Notes: generated from the sequence alone by a model not told the origin. A DNA stretch of 64,000 nt from Sphingopyxis sp. OPL5 (GCF_003797775.2 NZ_CP060725.1:3218001-3282000), one strand, 5' to 3'. Shown: positions 48,773 to 58,354, counted from the first letter of the stretch. A program made the numbers and translations.

Positions 48773-50575
48773 ATGCTTGACGATGTGATGCCCGCCGCCG
48801 AGGACGATCTCGAATGGGCGCGCGCCAAATATGGTGCCGAACGCGACAAACGTGCGGGACGCCGCGGCCGGACCGCGTACCGCACGCCGGATACCGGGAT
48901 CGCGATCGACCTTGCCGACACCTATATCCCGCGCATCGAGCGCGCGGCACGCGACGAACAGGTCGGGGCGCTTGTCATCGGCGCGGGCTTTGCCGGGGTG
49001 ATCGCGGCGATCGAGATGCGCCGATGCGGCGTCGGGCCGATCCGCATTCTCGACACGGCGGGGGATTTTGGCGGGGTGTGGTACTGGAACCGCTACCCCG
49101 GCGCCCAGTGCGACGTCGAATCCTATATCTATCTGCCGTACCTTGAGGAAACCGACTATATTCCCAAGGAGAAATATTCGCATCAGCCCGAAATCCTCGC
49201 GCATGCCCAGCGGCTGGGGCGGCATTTCGACCTCTACAAGGATGCGCTGTTTCACACCGGCGTGACCGAGGTGCGCTGGTCCGACGCCGAGCGCTGGACG
49301 GTACGCACCGACCGCGGCGACACGATCCGGTCCAATTTCGTCGTCATGGCCGGCGGTGGTCAGGACCAGCCGCGGCTCCCCGATCTTCCGGGCCTCGACG
49401 ACTTTCACGGTCGCATCTTTCACAGTTGCCGTTGGGACTATGAGTATACCGGCGGCGACGCGTCGGGCAATTGCACCGGGCTTGAAGGCAAGCGGGTGGC
49501 GGTCGTCGGGACCGGTGCTTCGGCGGTGCAGGTCGTCCCCTATATCGCGCCGTCGGCTGCGCATCTTTACGTGCTTCAGCGCACGCCGGTCGTCGTGGGC
49601 GAGCGGCTGAACAAACCGACCGACCCCGCCTGGGCCGCGACACTCGAACCCGGCTGGCAGGACCGCCGGATGTTCAACTATTCGACGCTCGTGCTCGGCG
49701 GCCAGCAGGACGAGGATCTGGTCGACGATGGCTGGACGCACGCGACCGCGGAGCTTGCGAGCATCTATGGCGGCGACCGGAAGGAAAGCGATGTTTCGGC
49801 CGAGGCGGCCGCGGAAGCCGCCGAGCGCGCCGACCTTCGCTATATGGCGAAACTTCGGGGCCGCATCGACCGCGTGGTCCACAAGGAAGCGGCCGCTGAG
49901 TTGCTGAAACCATGGTACCGCTATTTCTGTAAGCGACCCACTTTCAACGACCTTTATCTGCCGGCCTTCAACCGGGACAATGTCGAACTCGTCGACGTGA
50001 GCGGAGCCGCCGGCCTGGAACGGCTCACCGAAACAGGGTTCGTCGTCGACGGGACCGAATATCCCGTCGATGCGATCATCTTCGCCTCGGGCTTTGCCAG
50101 CGACCTGTCCTCCCGCAAGGGCTATGAGATCGCCGGGCGCGGCGGGGTGACCTTGCGCGAGCATTGGCGCGACGGCGCGCGGTCGCTCCACGGGTCCCTG
50201 ATCCACGGCTTTCCGAACCTGTTCCTGATGGGAACGGTGCATGTCGGGCTGACGATCAATTATACCGAGATGATGCTGCGCCAGGGGCGCCATCTTGCCC
50301 GGACGATCGAGCTGGTGCGCGAACGCGGCTTCGGCGAAATCGAAGCGAGCGCACAGGCCGAGGATGATTATGTCGAGGCGATCGTGGATGCGCGCGAGGC
50401 CGATGTAGCCTTTCACGCCGCTTGCACGCCGGGTTATTTCAACAACGAGGGCATGCCCTTGAAGCGCGGCAAGGGGCTCACCGACGCCGTTTACCCCGGC
50501 GGTCTCTTCGCCTGGGTCGAGATGGTCACCGACTGGCGCGAGCATCAGGGCTTTGCCGGCGCGACGCTCCGGTGA
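48773..50575 (+). CDS. Baeyer-Villiger-type flavin monooxygenase, second
   Basis: 600 residues, longer than the first by an N-terminal region typical of macrocyclic- or steroid-type enzymes. FAD motif IGAGFAG at 69-75, GGVWYWNRYPG at 100-110, NADPH motif VVGTGASA. The fingerprint FHGRIFHSCRWDY (211-223) varies from the usual FxGxxxHTxxWP, having Ser-Cys-Arg-Trp. It starts 45 bases after the esterase gene. Substrate cannot be assigned; two paralogues suggest two ketone steps or two substrates. Confidence 0.9.
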   Translation: MLDDVMPAAEDDLEWARAKYGAERDKRAGRRGRTAYRTPDTGIAIDLADTYIPRIERAARDEQVGALVIGAGFAGVIAAIEMRRCGVGPIRILDTAGDFGGVWYWNRYPGAQCDVESYIYLPYLEETDYIPKEKYSHQPEILAHAQRLGRHFDLYKDALFHTGVTEVRWSDAERWTVRTDRGDTIRSNFVVMAGGGQDQPRLPDLPGLDDFHGRIFHSCRWDYEYTGGDASGNCTGLEGKRVAVVGTGASAVQVVPYIAPSAAHLYVLQRTPVVVGERLNKPTDPAWAATLEPGWQDRRMFNYSTLVLGGQQDEDLVDDGWTHATAELASIYGGDRKESDVSAEAAAEAAERADLRYMAKLRGRIDRVVHKEAAAELLKPWYRYFCKRPTFNDLYLPAFNRDNVELVDVSGAAGLERLTETGFVVDGTEYPVDAIIFASGFASDLSSRKGYEIAGRGGVTLREHWRDGARSLHGSLIHGFPNLFLMGTVHVGLTINYTEMMLRQGRHLARTIELVRERGFGEIEASAQAEDDYVEAIVDAREADVAFHAACTPGYFNNEGMPLKRGKGLTDAVYPGGLFAWVEMVTDWREHQGFAGATLR

Positions 50576-50612
50576 TCGCGCGGCGCTATCTGGAAATCGA
50601 CAGGAGAGGCTG

Positions 50613-51833
50613 ATGACATTCGACCGGATCGAGCGTTCGACGATTGCCGGCACCGTATACGGGCATGTGGATTCGGCTTTCGCCGAACTGGCGGATATCT
50701 TCACCGCGAACTTCGAGGTGCGGGGCGAGGTCGGCGCGAGCCTCTCGCTCTTTCACGAAGGGCGGCGTGCGGTCGATCTCTGGGGCGGTCGCAAGGCCGT
50801 GGGCGGCGACGCGTGGGACGAAGACACGATCTCGATCGTGTGGTCGAGCACCAAGGGCATCACCGCGATCGCCGCGCATCACGCGGTCGAGAAGGGCCAT
50901 CTCGACCTCGACGCGCCGATCGCGCGCTATTGGCCCGAATTCGCCCGTGAGGGAAAGGAAGATGCCACCGTCGCGATGATCCTCGATCATTCGGTCGGGG
51001 TTCCCGCGCTGCGCGATCCGGTGAAACCGGGGGGCTTCGCGGATTTCGACTATATGTGCGACCGCGTCGCCGCCGAGCGCCCGTTCTGGGTGCCGGGAAC
51101 GCGCCACGGCTATCACGGCCATACATACGCCTGGACGCTCGGCGGACTTTTTCGCCGCGCCGTCGGCGTGCCGCTCGGCGATTATATCCGCAGCGAGCTG
51201 GCGGTGCCCCTGGGTGCCGATTTCTGGCTCGGCCTGCCGACCAGCGAGCATCGGCGGGTGGCGCCGATGGTCTATCCGACCGATCCGCTGTTCGGCGGCC
51301 AGTCGCGCGCCAACCACGCGATCGAGAATGAACCCGGTGCGCCCTTCACGCTGATGATGACCAACGACGGCGCCTATGACTGCAACGATCCGGCCTATTG
51401 GCCGGTCGAGATCGGCTCGCTCAACGGCATGACCAATGCGCGGGGGCTGGCCACCCTCTATTCGGCGCTGGCCAATGGCGATCTGCTGACCGCCGATACG
51501 ATCGCCCGCATGGGGCGGACGGCCAGCGCGAGCCACCTCGATGCGACGTTGCTGATGCCGATGCGGTTCGGGCTGGGTTTCATGAAGACGACCGACAATC
51601 GGTCGGCTTCGCATCTGGTCGATTGTACGCTCCTCCTCTCCGAGGACGCGTTCGGCCATGTCGGTTTTGGCGGTTCGGTCGGCTTCGCGGATCCCGCGGC
51701 GCGCATGGGGTTCGGCTACACGATGAACCGGATGGGCGCGGGCGTGATGGTCGGCGATCGCGCGCAACTGCTCATCGACGCCGCCTATCGCGCGCTTGGT
51801 TACCGATCGAAAGCGAGCGGCGCCTGGGTGTGA
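50613..51833 (+). CDS. Beta-lactamase-fold serine hydrolase (EstB-like esterase)
   Basis: 406 residues. The SxxK motif is VWSSTKGI (Ser78, Lys81), with a Tyr in RHGYHGHTYAWTLGG and a late GFGGSVGFADP. Class C beta-lactamase-like esterases of this type hydrolyse esters rather than beta-lactams; no signal peptide is present, so it is cytosolic. AGGAGAGG precedes the ATG, 37 bases after the second monooxygenase, so it completes the cluster as a second ester or lactone hydrolase. Confidence 0.88.
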   Translation: MTFDRIERSTIAGTVYGHVDSAFAELADIFTANFEVRGEVGASLSLFHEGRRAVDLWGGRKAVGGDAWDEDTISIVWSSTKGITAIAAHHAVEKGHLDLDAPIARYWPEFAREGKEDATVAMILDHSVGVPALRDPVKPGGFADFDYMCDRVAAERPFWVPGTRHGYHGHTYAWTLGGLFRRAVGVPLGDYIRSELAVPLGADFWLGLPTSEHRRVAPMVYPTDPLFGGQSRANHAIENEPGAPFTLMMTNDGAYDCNDPAYWPVEIGSLNGMTNARGLATLYSALANGDLLTADTIARMGRTASASHLDATLLMPMRFGLGFMKTTDNRSASHLVDCTLLLSEDAFGHVGFGGSVGFADPAARMGFGYTMNRMGAGVMVGDRAQLLIDAAYRALGYRSKASGAWV

Positions 51834-52004
51834 GGGCGCCGACAAATCCGAAACAGGGCGACGGGCCGGGCGAGCGCACCGAGCAACGACATTACCGCCG
51901 CGTAATTTATTGGCCATGCACCGGCAGCGGCGACGCCGCTATGGCGGGCCTGCGCGGGAAGGATAACCGCGGCTCCCTCGGTTGCGTGTCCTGCGGAGGA
52001 TGAC

Positions 52005-52337
52005 ATGGCCTTGCCCGTTTCCAGCGCCGAGCTCGACGAGCGCACCTGTCGGCTGATCTGCCCGATCGCGGCGGCGATGGTCGGGGTGTGCCTGACCGGG
52101 ATCGGGATCTTGCAGGTCAGCATCAGCGTCGCCCGGCGCACGACGGCTGCCGACGACCTGCTGGCGATCGACGCGCTGCTGTTCCTCACCGCGATGCTGT
52201 CATCCTATTTCGCCCTGCGGCTGAATTCGTCGCGGCGGCTGCACCGGCTCGAGCAACTCGCCGATGCCAGCTTCATCGCCGCCATGCTGTTGATGACGGT
52301 CGCCTGCTTCGTCATCACCTATGCCGTCCATATCTAG
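52005..52337 (+). CDS. Small membrane protein, hypothetical
   Basis: 110 residues with three predicted membrane segments (about 20-40, 50-70 and 86-108). LTGIGILQVSISVARRTTAADDLLAIDALLFL is between the first two. I do not recognise a family. It overlaps the end of the convergent histidine kinase gene by four bases. GC content is like the flanks, so it is not obviously foreign. Confidence 0.65.
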   Translation: MALPVSSAELDERTCRLICPIAAAMVGVCLTGIGILQVSISVARRTTAADDLLAIDALLFLTAMLSSYFALRLNSSRRLHRLEQLADASFIAAMLLMTVACFVITYAVHI

Positions 52338-53713
52338 GAGGGGTGACGGTCGGCGGCGATCGGCAAGGCCAGCCGCACCAGCAGCCCGTGCGGAGAATGG
52401 GATTCGAGTCGCATCGTGCCGCCGTGCAGGTGCGCGATGGTTTCGACGAGCGACAAGCCAAGCCCCGCGCCAGTGCCGCCGCGCGCCGGGTCGAGGCGGA
52501 CAAAGCGCTGCGCGGCTTCGGTCATCTGGTCTTCGGTCAGGCCCGGACCATCGTCGCCCACCGTCAGGTCGACGGCGTTGCCGTCCATCGGGTGCGCGCC
52601 GATCCGGATCGCCGATCCACCGGCCGCATATTTGAGCGCATTGTCGACAAGGTTCGACAGCGCGCGCACCAGCAATTCGCGGTGGGCGAATATGTCGAGT
52701 TCGGTGGGCGCATCGACGACCATCGCAAAGCCGCGATCCTCGGCCAGCGGGCCATAGACCTCCGCCATGTCCTCGAGCATCGGACGCAGGGCAAAGCGCG
52801 TGAACTGGTCGCGGCCGATACCGGCCTCGGCGCGGCTGATCTCGAGCGCGGTGTCGAGCAGGCGGTGGAGGCTGTCGGCTTCCTCGATCGCGCCGGCAAT
52901 CGCGGCTTGCGCCTCGGTGTCTTTTGTCCGCCCGAGCGCCTGTTCGAGGCGCGCCTTCATCCGCGACACCGGCGAGCGCAAATCATGCGCCATCGAATCG
53001 GTCACCATGCGCAGTTCGCGCACCAGCCCCGCGATGCGGCCGAACATCGCGTTGATCGACAGCGCCAGCCGGTCGAAGGCGTCGCCGGTTTCGTCGCGTT
53101 CGACGCGGGTGTCGAGCTTGCCGCCGACAAACGCGTTGGCCGCGCGTGAGAAGACATCGATCCGGCGCGCCAATATCCACGCCACGAGCGCGGCCATCAG
53201 CGCAGCGATCAAGAGCCCGACGGCGAGCGCATAGAAAAAGGCCGTCTCGCTGGCCTCGGCCAGTTGGCGCTGCGCTTCCAATGTCTCGCCGGTCAGCAGG
53301 GCATAACCGCCGGGCAGGCGCGCGGTGACCACGCCCATCGGTTCGGCCGCGGTGGCGCCTTCGCGGGTGAGCGACCTTTGTCGCCAGTGCGCGGTGTCGG
53401 CGACGGTCGCCGGCCATTCGCGCAGATTGCCCGCCAGGCGCTTGCCGTCCGGCGCTTTCAGCAGGACAATGAAATTGCGATCGTCGCGCGCCTTCAACCG
53501 GTAATCGATCGCCTCGATCAGGCCGGGCAGGCCGAGCTGGCGATAATCGTCGATCAGGTCGTCGCGCGCGACTTCGGCGGCGGTGCGCGCGTCGGACAGG
53601 ATCGTCGCCGAGGTGAATCGGTGGATGACGGTCAGCCCCAGCGCCAGCGCCGCGACCTGCGCGAGCACGAGCATCAGCGTCAGGCGGACGATCGTGCTGT
53701 TGCCCCAACGCAT
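52334..53713 (-). CDS. Sensor histidine kinase
   Basis: 459 residues. Two membrane helices (about 11-30 and 158-183) flank a periplasmic sensor of about 130 residues, then HAMP, HisKA with His243 in SMAHDLRSPVSRMKARLEQ, and HATPase with LVDNALKYA and DDGPGL. It is the partner of the OmpR-type regulator just upstream, five bases away. It is the last gene of the operon that includes mprF, so it probably senses conditions that damage the membrane. Confidence 0.92.
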   Translation of the reverse strand: MRWGNSTIVRLTLMLVLAQVAALALGLTVIHRFTSATILSDARTAAEVARDDLIDDYRQLGLPGLIEAIDYRLKARDDRNFIVLLKAPDGKRLAGNLREWPATVADTAHWRQRSLTREGATAAEPMGVVTARLPGGYALLTGETLEAQRQLAEASETAFFYALAVGLLIAALMAALVAWILARRIDVFSRAANAFVGGKLDTRVERDETGDAFDRLALSINAMFGRIAGLVRELRMVTDSMAHDLRSPVSRMKARLEQALGRTKDTEAQAAIAGAIEEADSLHRLLDTALEISRAEAGIGRDQFTRFALRPMLEDMAEVYGPLAEDRGFAMVVDAPTELDIFAHRELLVRALSNLVDNALKYAAGGSAIRIGAHPMDGNAVDLTVGDDGPGLTEDQMTEAAQRFVRLDPARGGTGAGLGLSLVETIAHLHGGTMRLESHSPHGLLVRLALPIAADRHPS

Positions 53714-53718
53714 AGGGT

Positions 53719-54405
53719 CTAGTCCGGATCGCCGAGCATATAGCCGGCGCCGCGAATGGTGTGGACGAGCGGCTTGTCGAACCCATCGTCGACCTTGCGG
53801 CGCAGGCGGCTGACATGCACGTCGACGACATTGGTGCCGGGGTCGAAATGATATTCCCAGACGCCCTCGAGCATCATCGTCCGGGTCACGACCTGATCCT
53901 TGTGACGCAGCAGATATTCGAGCAGCCGGAACTCGCGCGGTTGCAGGTCGACGCGCTTGCCGGCACGGGTGACGCGGCGATTGAGCAGGTTCATCTCCAG
54001 GTCCTGGCACGCGAGAATCGTTTCGGCGGTCGTCGCGCCCGATGGTCTGGCCATCAGCAACTGCAACCGGGCGAGCAGTTCCGAAAAGGCGAACGGCTTG
54101 GTGAGATAATCACTTGCACCCGACGTCAGCCCTTCGACCCGCGCATCGACCGCGCCGAGCGACGAGAGAATGATGACGGGGGTGGCGATGTGCGCGGCGC
54201 GCATCGCGGCCAGCACCGCCATGCCGTCCATGCCGGGCAACATGCGGTCGAGGACGATCGCGTCGTAGCTGCCGTCGGTCGCATGGAACAGGCCGTCGCG
54301 CCCGTCGCTGGCATGGTCGACCAGAAAGCCTTGTTCGATCAGGCTTTTGCAGATGAAATCCGCCGTCGTCCTATCGTCCTCGATCACCAATATCTTTTGC
54401 GACAT
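53719..54405 (-). CDS. OmpR/PhoP-type response regulator
   Basis: 228 residues. Receiver with VIEDD and acceptor Asp53 in IVLDRMLPG, Lys103 in LTKPF, then the winged-helix Trans_Reg_C domain (LQPREFRLLEYLLRHKDQVVTRTMMLEGVW, VHTIRGAGYML). The start MSQKILVIEDD is standard. It lies between mprF and the kinase gene on the same strand, so it likely autoregulates this operon and may control lysyl-phosphatidylglycerol synthesis. Confidence 0.95.
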   Translation of the reverse strand: MSQKILVIEDDRTTADFICKSLIEQGFLVDHASDGRDGLFHATDGSYDAIVLDRMLPGMDGMAVLAAMRAAHIATPVIILSSLGAVDARVEGLTSGASDYLTKPFAFSELLARLQLLMARPSGATTAETILACQDLEMNLLNRRVTRAGKRVDLQPREFRLLEYLLRHKDQVVTRTMMLEGVWEYHFDPGTNVVDVHVSRLRRKVDDGFDKPLVHTIRGAGYMLGDPD

Positions 54406-54464
54406 CGCGAAACTTTCCAACCCGGAGCGGTGTGTCCGACAGGCGTCTATACGCGCTTGCATCG

Positions 54465-57095
54465 TCATGGCGAAGATGAAGCCACAGGGGCGGGGTCGCG
54501 CGCTGCTGGCCTGGCGGCCGCGCGTTCCTCCTTCGTGCGGGCGGGGCGCGAGACGATGTGATGCACCGCGGTCATACCGCGGGCGAACGCCATGCCGCGC
54601 GATCCGGCGATATAGCGTGGTTCCCAATGTGTCGCGAACTTGGCCTTGTAGCTTCGCAGCCCCTCGAAGCCATAAAGCATCTCGCCGTGCCGGAACAGGA
54701 AAGCGGCGCCGCGCGCCCACGCCGGCGCCAGCTTGCGCCCGTCGATTCCCGACAATGGCGCGATTCCCAGCGTGAACCATCGATAGCCCTCCGCCTGCGC
54801 ATATTGGATCAGGCGAACGAAAAGATAATCCATCGCGCCATAAGGAACGTCGCGCGCATGGCGCATCAGATCGACCGACATTTCCGCTCGGTTCGGGGTC
54901 GCGAGGATGTTGGCAAAAGCGACGATGCGCCCGCCGACACGCACCACGGCGCAGGGGAAGTGCGTCAGATAGGCGGGGTCGAAGCTGCCGAGGCTGAACG
55001 CCTTTTCGCGCTGTTTTTTCGCATCGAGCCAATCGTCCGACACGGCTTTGAGTTCGGTCAGATGTTGTGGAACTTCGGCCGCCGGGATGATGGCGAAGGT
55101 GGCGCCTTCCTGGATCGCGCGACGCTCCGAATGGCGCAGCGATTTGGCCTGCGGACCGGCCAGCGAAAAGGCGGCGAGGTCGACCCGCGCCTCCTCGCCA
55201 TATTTGACGATCGACAGACCCAGATCGATCGCGGGCGGCAGGCACGCGGCGCTGATCTGATAGAGCAGGATGCGGCCCTGCGCGGCGTCGGCGCGTTCGC
55301 GCAGTTTCCACAGCAGGTCGGCCCAGCGCTCCTCGCGCCCGACGGGGTCGCCCATCACGATCCAGTTCGCGTCCTGCACCCGGTACATCAGGAAGGCGTC
55401 GCCCTCTTCGGCGAGCAGGAAATTTTTGTCGCCGGTGAAGGCGAGGAAGGCGTCGCTATGATCGGCGACGGCCAGCGCGGGTTGGAGCCGGTCGAAGCCG
55501 ATCGTCGTGTCGCCCATCGCCCGCGACGATGGCGCGAGCAGCCTCCACAGCGCGAGACCGGAGACCAGCACCGCGACACCGAACAGCGTGCGCAAAAAGC
55601 GCGGCGCATCGCCGTTCAGGCTGAACTGCCACCACAGGCTGCTGGTGTAGGCGACATGCTTATAGGCAAAAAAGCCGGCGAAAGCGGAGGCCATGACGGC
55701 GGTCATCGCGGCAACGATCCAGCCGCTCGACAGCGGTGCATCGAGCAACGATGTCGTGCGGTAGAAGGCGGGCCGGCTCCATTGGAGCGCGGCGCAGATC
55801 GCCGACAGGATCAGTGCTTCTTCATAATCGAAGCCCTTGGCGAGCGAAAAGACGATGGCGGCGAGCAGCAGCGCGCGGGTCGCGACAAAGGCGCCGTCGA
55901 GACGGCGGAGCAGCCCCGGTGCGAGAAAGAGCAGCAGGGTCCCGGAGAGGCTGGCGGCGATATGCGACGCCTCGACAAAGGGCAGCGGCAGGATAGGCTT
56001 GAGGTCGTGCATGCGGCTGACCTCGGCAGGGGTTGCACCCGACAGCAGCAGGATCAGCCCGCCCGCGAACACCAGCGCGGCCAGCAGCGGCGGCGCGAGT
56101 TCGCGGAGCAGCGACTGGCCCGCCTGCGCAATCTCCCTTGCCGGCGGCCGCCAGGCCTTGCTTTCGTGCCAGGCGAGCAGCAGCGCCGCGACCAGCAAGG
56201 GCAGCAGATAATAGAGAATGCGGTAGGCGAGCAGGGCGGCGAGCAACTGGGCCTTGTCGCCGGGTACTGTCGCGATCACCACCGCCTCGAACACCCCCAG
56301 CCCGCCGGGCACATGGCTGATCAGCGCGGCGATGATCGCGAGCGCATAGCCCAGGAAAAAGGCGGGATAGGCGGCGGGGTCAGGGGCAGGGAGCAGGATG
56401 TAGAGCGCCGCACTGGCGGCGGCGAGGTCGAGCGCGGCGACCGCGGTCATCCCCGCGCTGCGCGTTAGGTTCGGCAGCGGGGTGCGCCAGCCGCCGATGT
56501 CGACGACCTTCAACCCGAAATGGCGCAGCAGCAACGGGATGAGGCAGAGGGTCAGCACGACCAGCCCGGCGAGATGCAGCCAGTGGAGCGACAGCCCCCA
56601 ATCGAAGAAGGGCAGGATATGCGTGCTTGTCACGGCGGCGAGCCCGGCCAGCAGGATCACACCGTTCCAGAAGCTGAGGCTGGCCAGCGCGATCACGCTG
56701 CCGATCTCGCCCCCGCTCAGCCCCGCCGCGCGATAGACGCGGTAGCGCGCCGACCCTCCGGTGAGGAGCGCCAGCCCCAGATTGTGGCTGAGCGTATAGC
56801 TGGTGAACGACGCGAGCGCATAGGTTCGCCAGGGCAATGTCCGATCGATGACCCGCAGCGCGAACCGGTCGTAGAGCGTCAGCATCAGATAGCTCGCGAC
56901 CGTCAGCAGCAATGCTGCACCGATCTGACCCGCCGACAAGGCATCGAAGGCATGGCGGACCTCGTGCGGCCGGACCGAATGGAGCAGCCGGAACAGCGCG
57001 GCGAGGCCGAGCGCCGCGACGAGCAGCGCGGCACCGATCGACAGGATCCGCTTGTTGTGCCGGACCCACACCATGCCATTCTCGAATGCGGTCAC
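54465..57095 (-). CDS. mprF: MprF: lysyl-phosphatidylglycerol synthase and flippase
   Basis: About 876 residues. The N-terminal half has many membrane helices and the flippase repeat features (LSHNLGLALLTGGSARYRVYRAAGLS, SHVPGGLGVFEAV). The C-terminal half is the cytosolic synthase domain, with FLLAEEGDAFLMYRVQDANWIVMGDPVG and LSGIDGRKLAPAWARGAAFLFRHGEMLYGFEGLRSYK parts. It adds lysine from Lys-tRNA to phosphatidylglycerol and flips it, lowering negative charge. GTG at 57095 overlaps the DUF2147 stop; GTG at 57107 is the alternative. Confidence 0.93.
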   Translation of the reverse strand: MTAFENGMVWVRHNKRILSIGAALLVAALGLAALFRLLHSVRPHEVRHAFDALSAGQIGAALLLTVASYLMLTLYDRFALRVIDRTLPWRTYALASFTSYTLSHNLGLALLTGGSARYRVYRAAGLSGGEIGSVIALASLSFWNGVILLAGLAAVTSTHILPFFDWGLSLHWLHLAGLVVLTLCLIPLLLRHFGLKVVDIGGWRTPLPNLTRSAGMTAVAALDLAAASAALYILLPAPDPAAYPAFFLGYALAIIAALISHVPGGLGVFEAVVIATVPGDKAQLLAALLAYRILYYLLPLLVAALLLAWHESKAWRPPAREIAQAGQSLLRELAPPLLAALVFAGGLILLLSGATPAEVSRMHDLKPILPLPFVEASHIAASLSGTLLLFLAPGLLRRLDGAFVATRALLLAAIVFSLAKGFDYEEALILSAICAALQWSRPAFYRTTSLLDAPLSSGWIVAAMTAVMASAFAGFFAYKHVAYTSSLWWQFSLNGDAPRFLRTLFGVAVLVSGLALWRLLAPSSRAMGDTTIGFDRLQPALAVADHSDAFLAFTGDKNFLLAEEGDAFLMYRVQDANWIVMGDPVGREERWADLLWKLRERADAAQGRILLYQISAACLPPAIDLGLSIVKYGEEARVDLAAFSLAGPQAKSLRHSERRAIQEGATFAIIPAAEVPQHLTELKAVSDDWLDAKKQREKAFSLGSFDPAYLTHFPCAVVRVGGRIVAFANILATPNRAEMSVDLMRHARDVPYGAMDYLFVRLIQYAQAEGYRWFTLGIAPLSGIDGRKLAPAWARGAAFLFRHGEMLYGFEGLRSYKAKFATHWEPRYIAGSRGMAFARGMTAVHHIVSRPARTKEERAAARPAARDPAPVASSSP

Positions 57096-57487
57096 CGCCG
57101 CGTCCACTCCTGATGCTTGCAGATCAGTCCGCCGAGAATACAGCCGGATATCCGCAAGCTGTTTGCGCTTTCTAATTCGATCGTCGAATAAAAGCGACGT
57201 CCCTGATCGGGGACGTAGACCTGTCCGGTCCAGCGGCCGCGACCGTTTGCGCGATAGTCGCTGAGCAATTCGGTGCCGACCAGCGACGTCACCCCGGCCT
57301 CGCGCGCGTCGGCGATCGCCTTTGGACCGGCCCAGACGATATTGCCGCAGAGCAGCGGGCCGCAGCTGTGCGTCCGCACCAGCAGCGTCCCCTTGGGATT
57401 CTGCCACAGGCCGAACGGTGTCGCGGTGGTTGCGGCGTGGGCGCCGCCAGATAGCGCCAGAAGCAGCGCCATGGCCAAAACTCTCAT
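57092..57487 (-). CDS. DUF2147 domain secreted protein
   Basis: 131 residues with a signal peptide (cut after GGAHA). The DUF2147 core is clear: FGLWQNPKGTLLVRTHSCGPLLCGNIVWAG and GRWTGQVYVPDQGRRFYST. Such proteins are periplasmic and of unknown role, sometimes linked to acid stress. AGGAG precedes the ATG by eight bases inside the end of the hydrolase gene, and the stop overlaps mprF as GTGA. It is thus in an operon with Lys-PG enzymes. Confidence 0.88.
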   Translation of the reverse strand: MRVLAMALLLALSGGAHAATTATPFGLWQNPKGTLLVRTHSCGPLLCGNIVWAGPKAIADAREAGVTSLVGTELLSDYRANGRGRWTGQVYVPDQGRRFYSTIELESANSLRISGCILGGLICKHQEWTRR

Positions 57488-57488
57488 G

Positions 57489-58202
57489 TCATATGCTCCT
57501 TGCTGACTGTGCACCCCGGATCGCGGGCAGGATCGCCGCTTCGAGCGCGCGGGCGTCCGAATTAAGCTTGTGCCCGCCGGGCAGGGTGATGCGACGGACG
57601 TTCGGCAACTGAAGTTCGGGGCACAGGCTGCCCGCTTCGTCGGCGCCGTGAATGCAGGTCACGGGCACCCAGCGGAGCCGCGATGCGGTCGGATAGGCGC
57701 GCTGATCGGGGGTTTCGAGGCCGGCGAGTTCGATCGGCGAGGCGCGGAAGATGATGTCCTCGCCGGGCACGATCAGCACCACCGACCGGATCGGTTGGCG
57801 CGCGGCCGCGGAGAATCGCGCGAGGCCGGCGTGGAGCATATCGGCGCCAAAGGACTGGCCGATCAGCACGACATGATCGGTCTTTCCCAGCTTCATCGCC
57901 CGGACCATCGCCGTCTTGATCAGTTCGGCGGTTTCCTCGGGCGTCCGGCGCGGCGAGAAATAGGTCAGCGAGTTGACGGTGACGATCGCATAGCCGCGCG
58001 CGCCCAGCCGCACCGCAATCCTGGGCGTCATCCCGACCCGGTTGCCCATGTCGCCCGAGAGCATGACGATCGCGGGTTTGGCGGGGCCGGTATCGGCGGC
58101 CGGCATGTCGTGGAACAGCGGACCGTTATAATAGCCGGCATGGAGATAGGCCGCCGACGCGATGGCGAAGGTGAGGAACAAAGCAAAAAGCCATTTTTTC
58201 AT
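57489..58202 (-). CDS. AcvB/VirJ-family hydrolase (Lys-PG hydrolase type)
   Basis: 237 residues with a signal anchor (MKKWLFALFLTFAIASAAYL). The alpha/beta hydrolase core has LSGDMGNRV, VLIGQSFGADMLHAGLAR with the Ser nucleophile, and a late LPGGHKLNSD His. The family includes AcvB and VirJ of Agrobacterium and AtvA of Rhizobium tropici; AcvB-type proteins hydrolyse lysyl-phosphatidylglycerol in the periplasm. It is upstream of mprF, so synthase and hydrolase are co-encoded, as in the lpiA-atvA operon. Start at 58202 fits the signal sequence. Confidence 0.85.
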   Translation of the reverse strand: MKKWLFALFLTFAIASAAYLHAGYYNGPLFHDMPAADTGPAKPAIVMLSGDMGNRVGMTPRIAVRLGARGYAIVTVNSLTYFSPRRTPEETAELIKTAMVRAMKLGKTDHVVLIGQSFGADMLHAGLARFSAAARQPIRSVVLIVPGEDIIFRASPIELAGLETPDQRAYPTASRLRWVPVTCIHGADEAGSLCPELQLPNVRRITLPGGHKLNSDARALEAAILPAIRGAQSARSI

Positions 58203-58354
58203 GGGAGGTCCTTCGCAATCGGAATGGTCATCGCGCTTGGCTCCCGTCGGTTGATGGGGCGACAATAGGCGCGCGGGTTCGTCCGGAAGCTGGCGCGAGG
58301 ATTACGATATTGTCATGTCGCGGCCATGCCCCGGTTGGATCGGCCGGCCTAGAA

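Noticed and set aside
42284..51833. The catabolic cluster as a genomic island inserted at tRNA-Gln
   Set aside because: No direct repeat of the tRNA 3' end was seen near the far end at 51.8-52 kb, and no integrase lies beside the tRNA. The composition matches the flanks.
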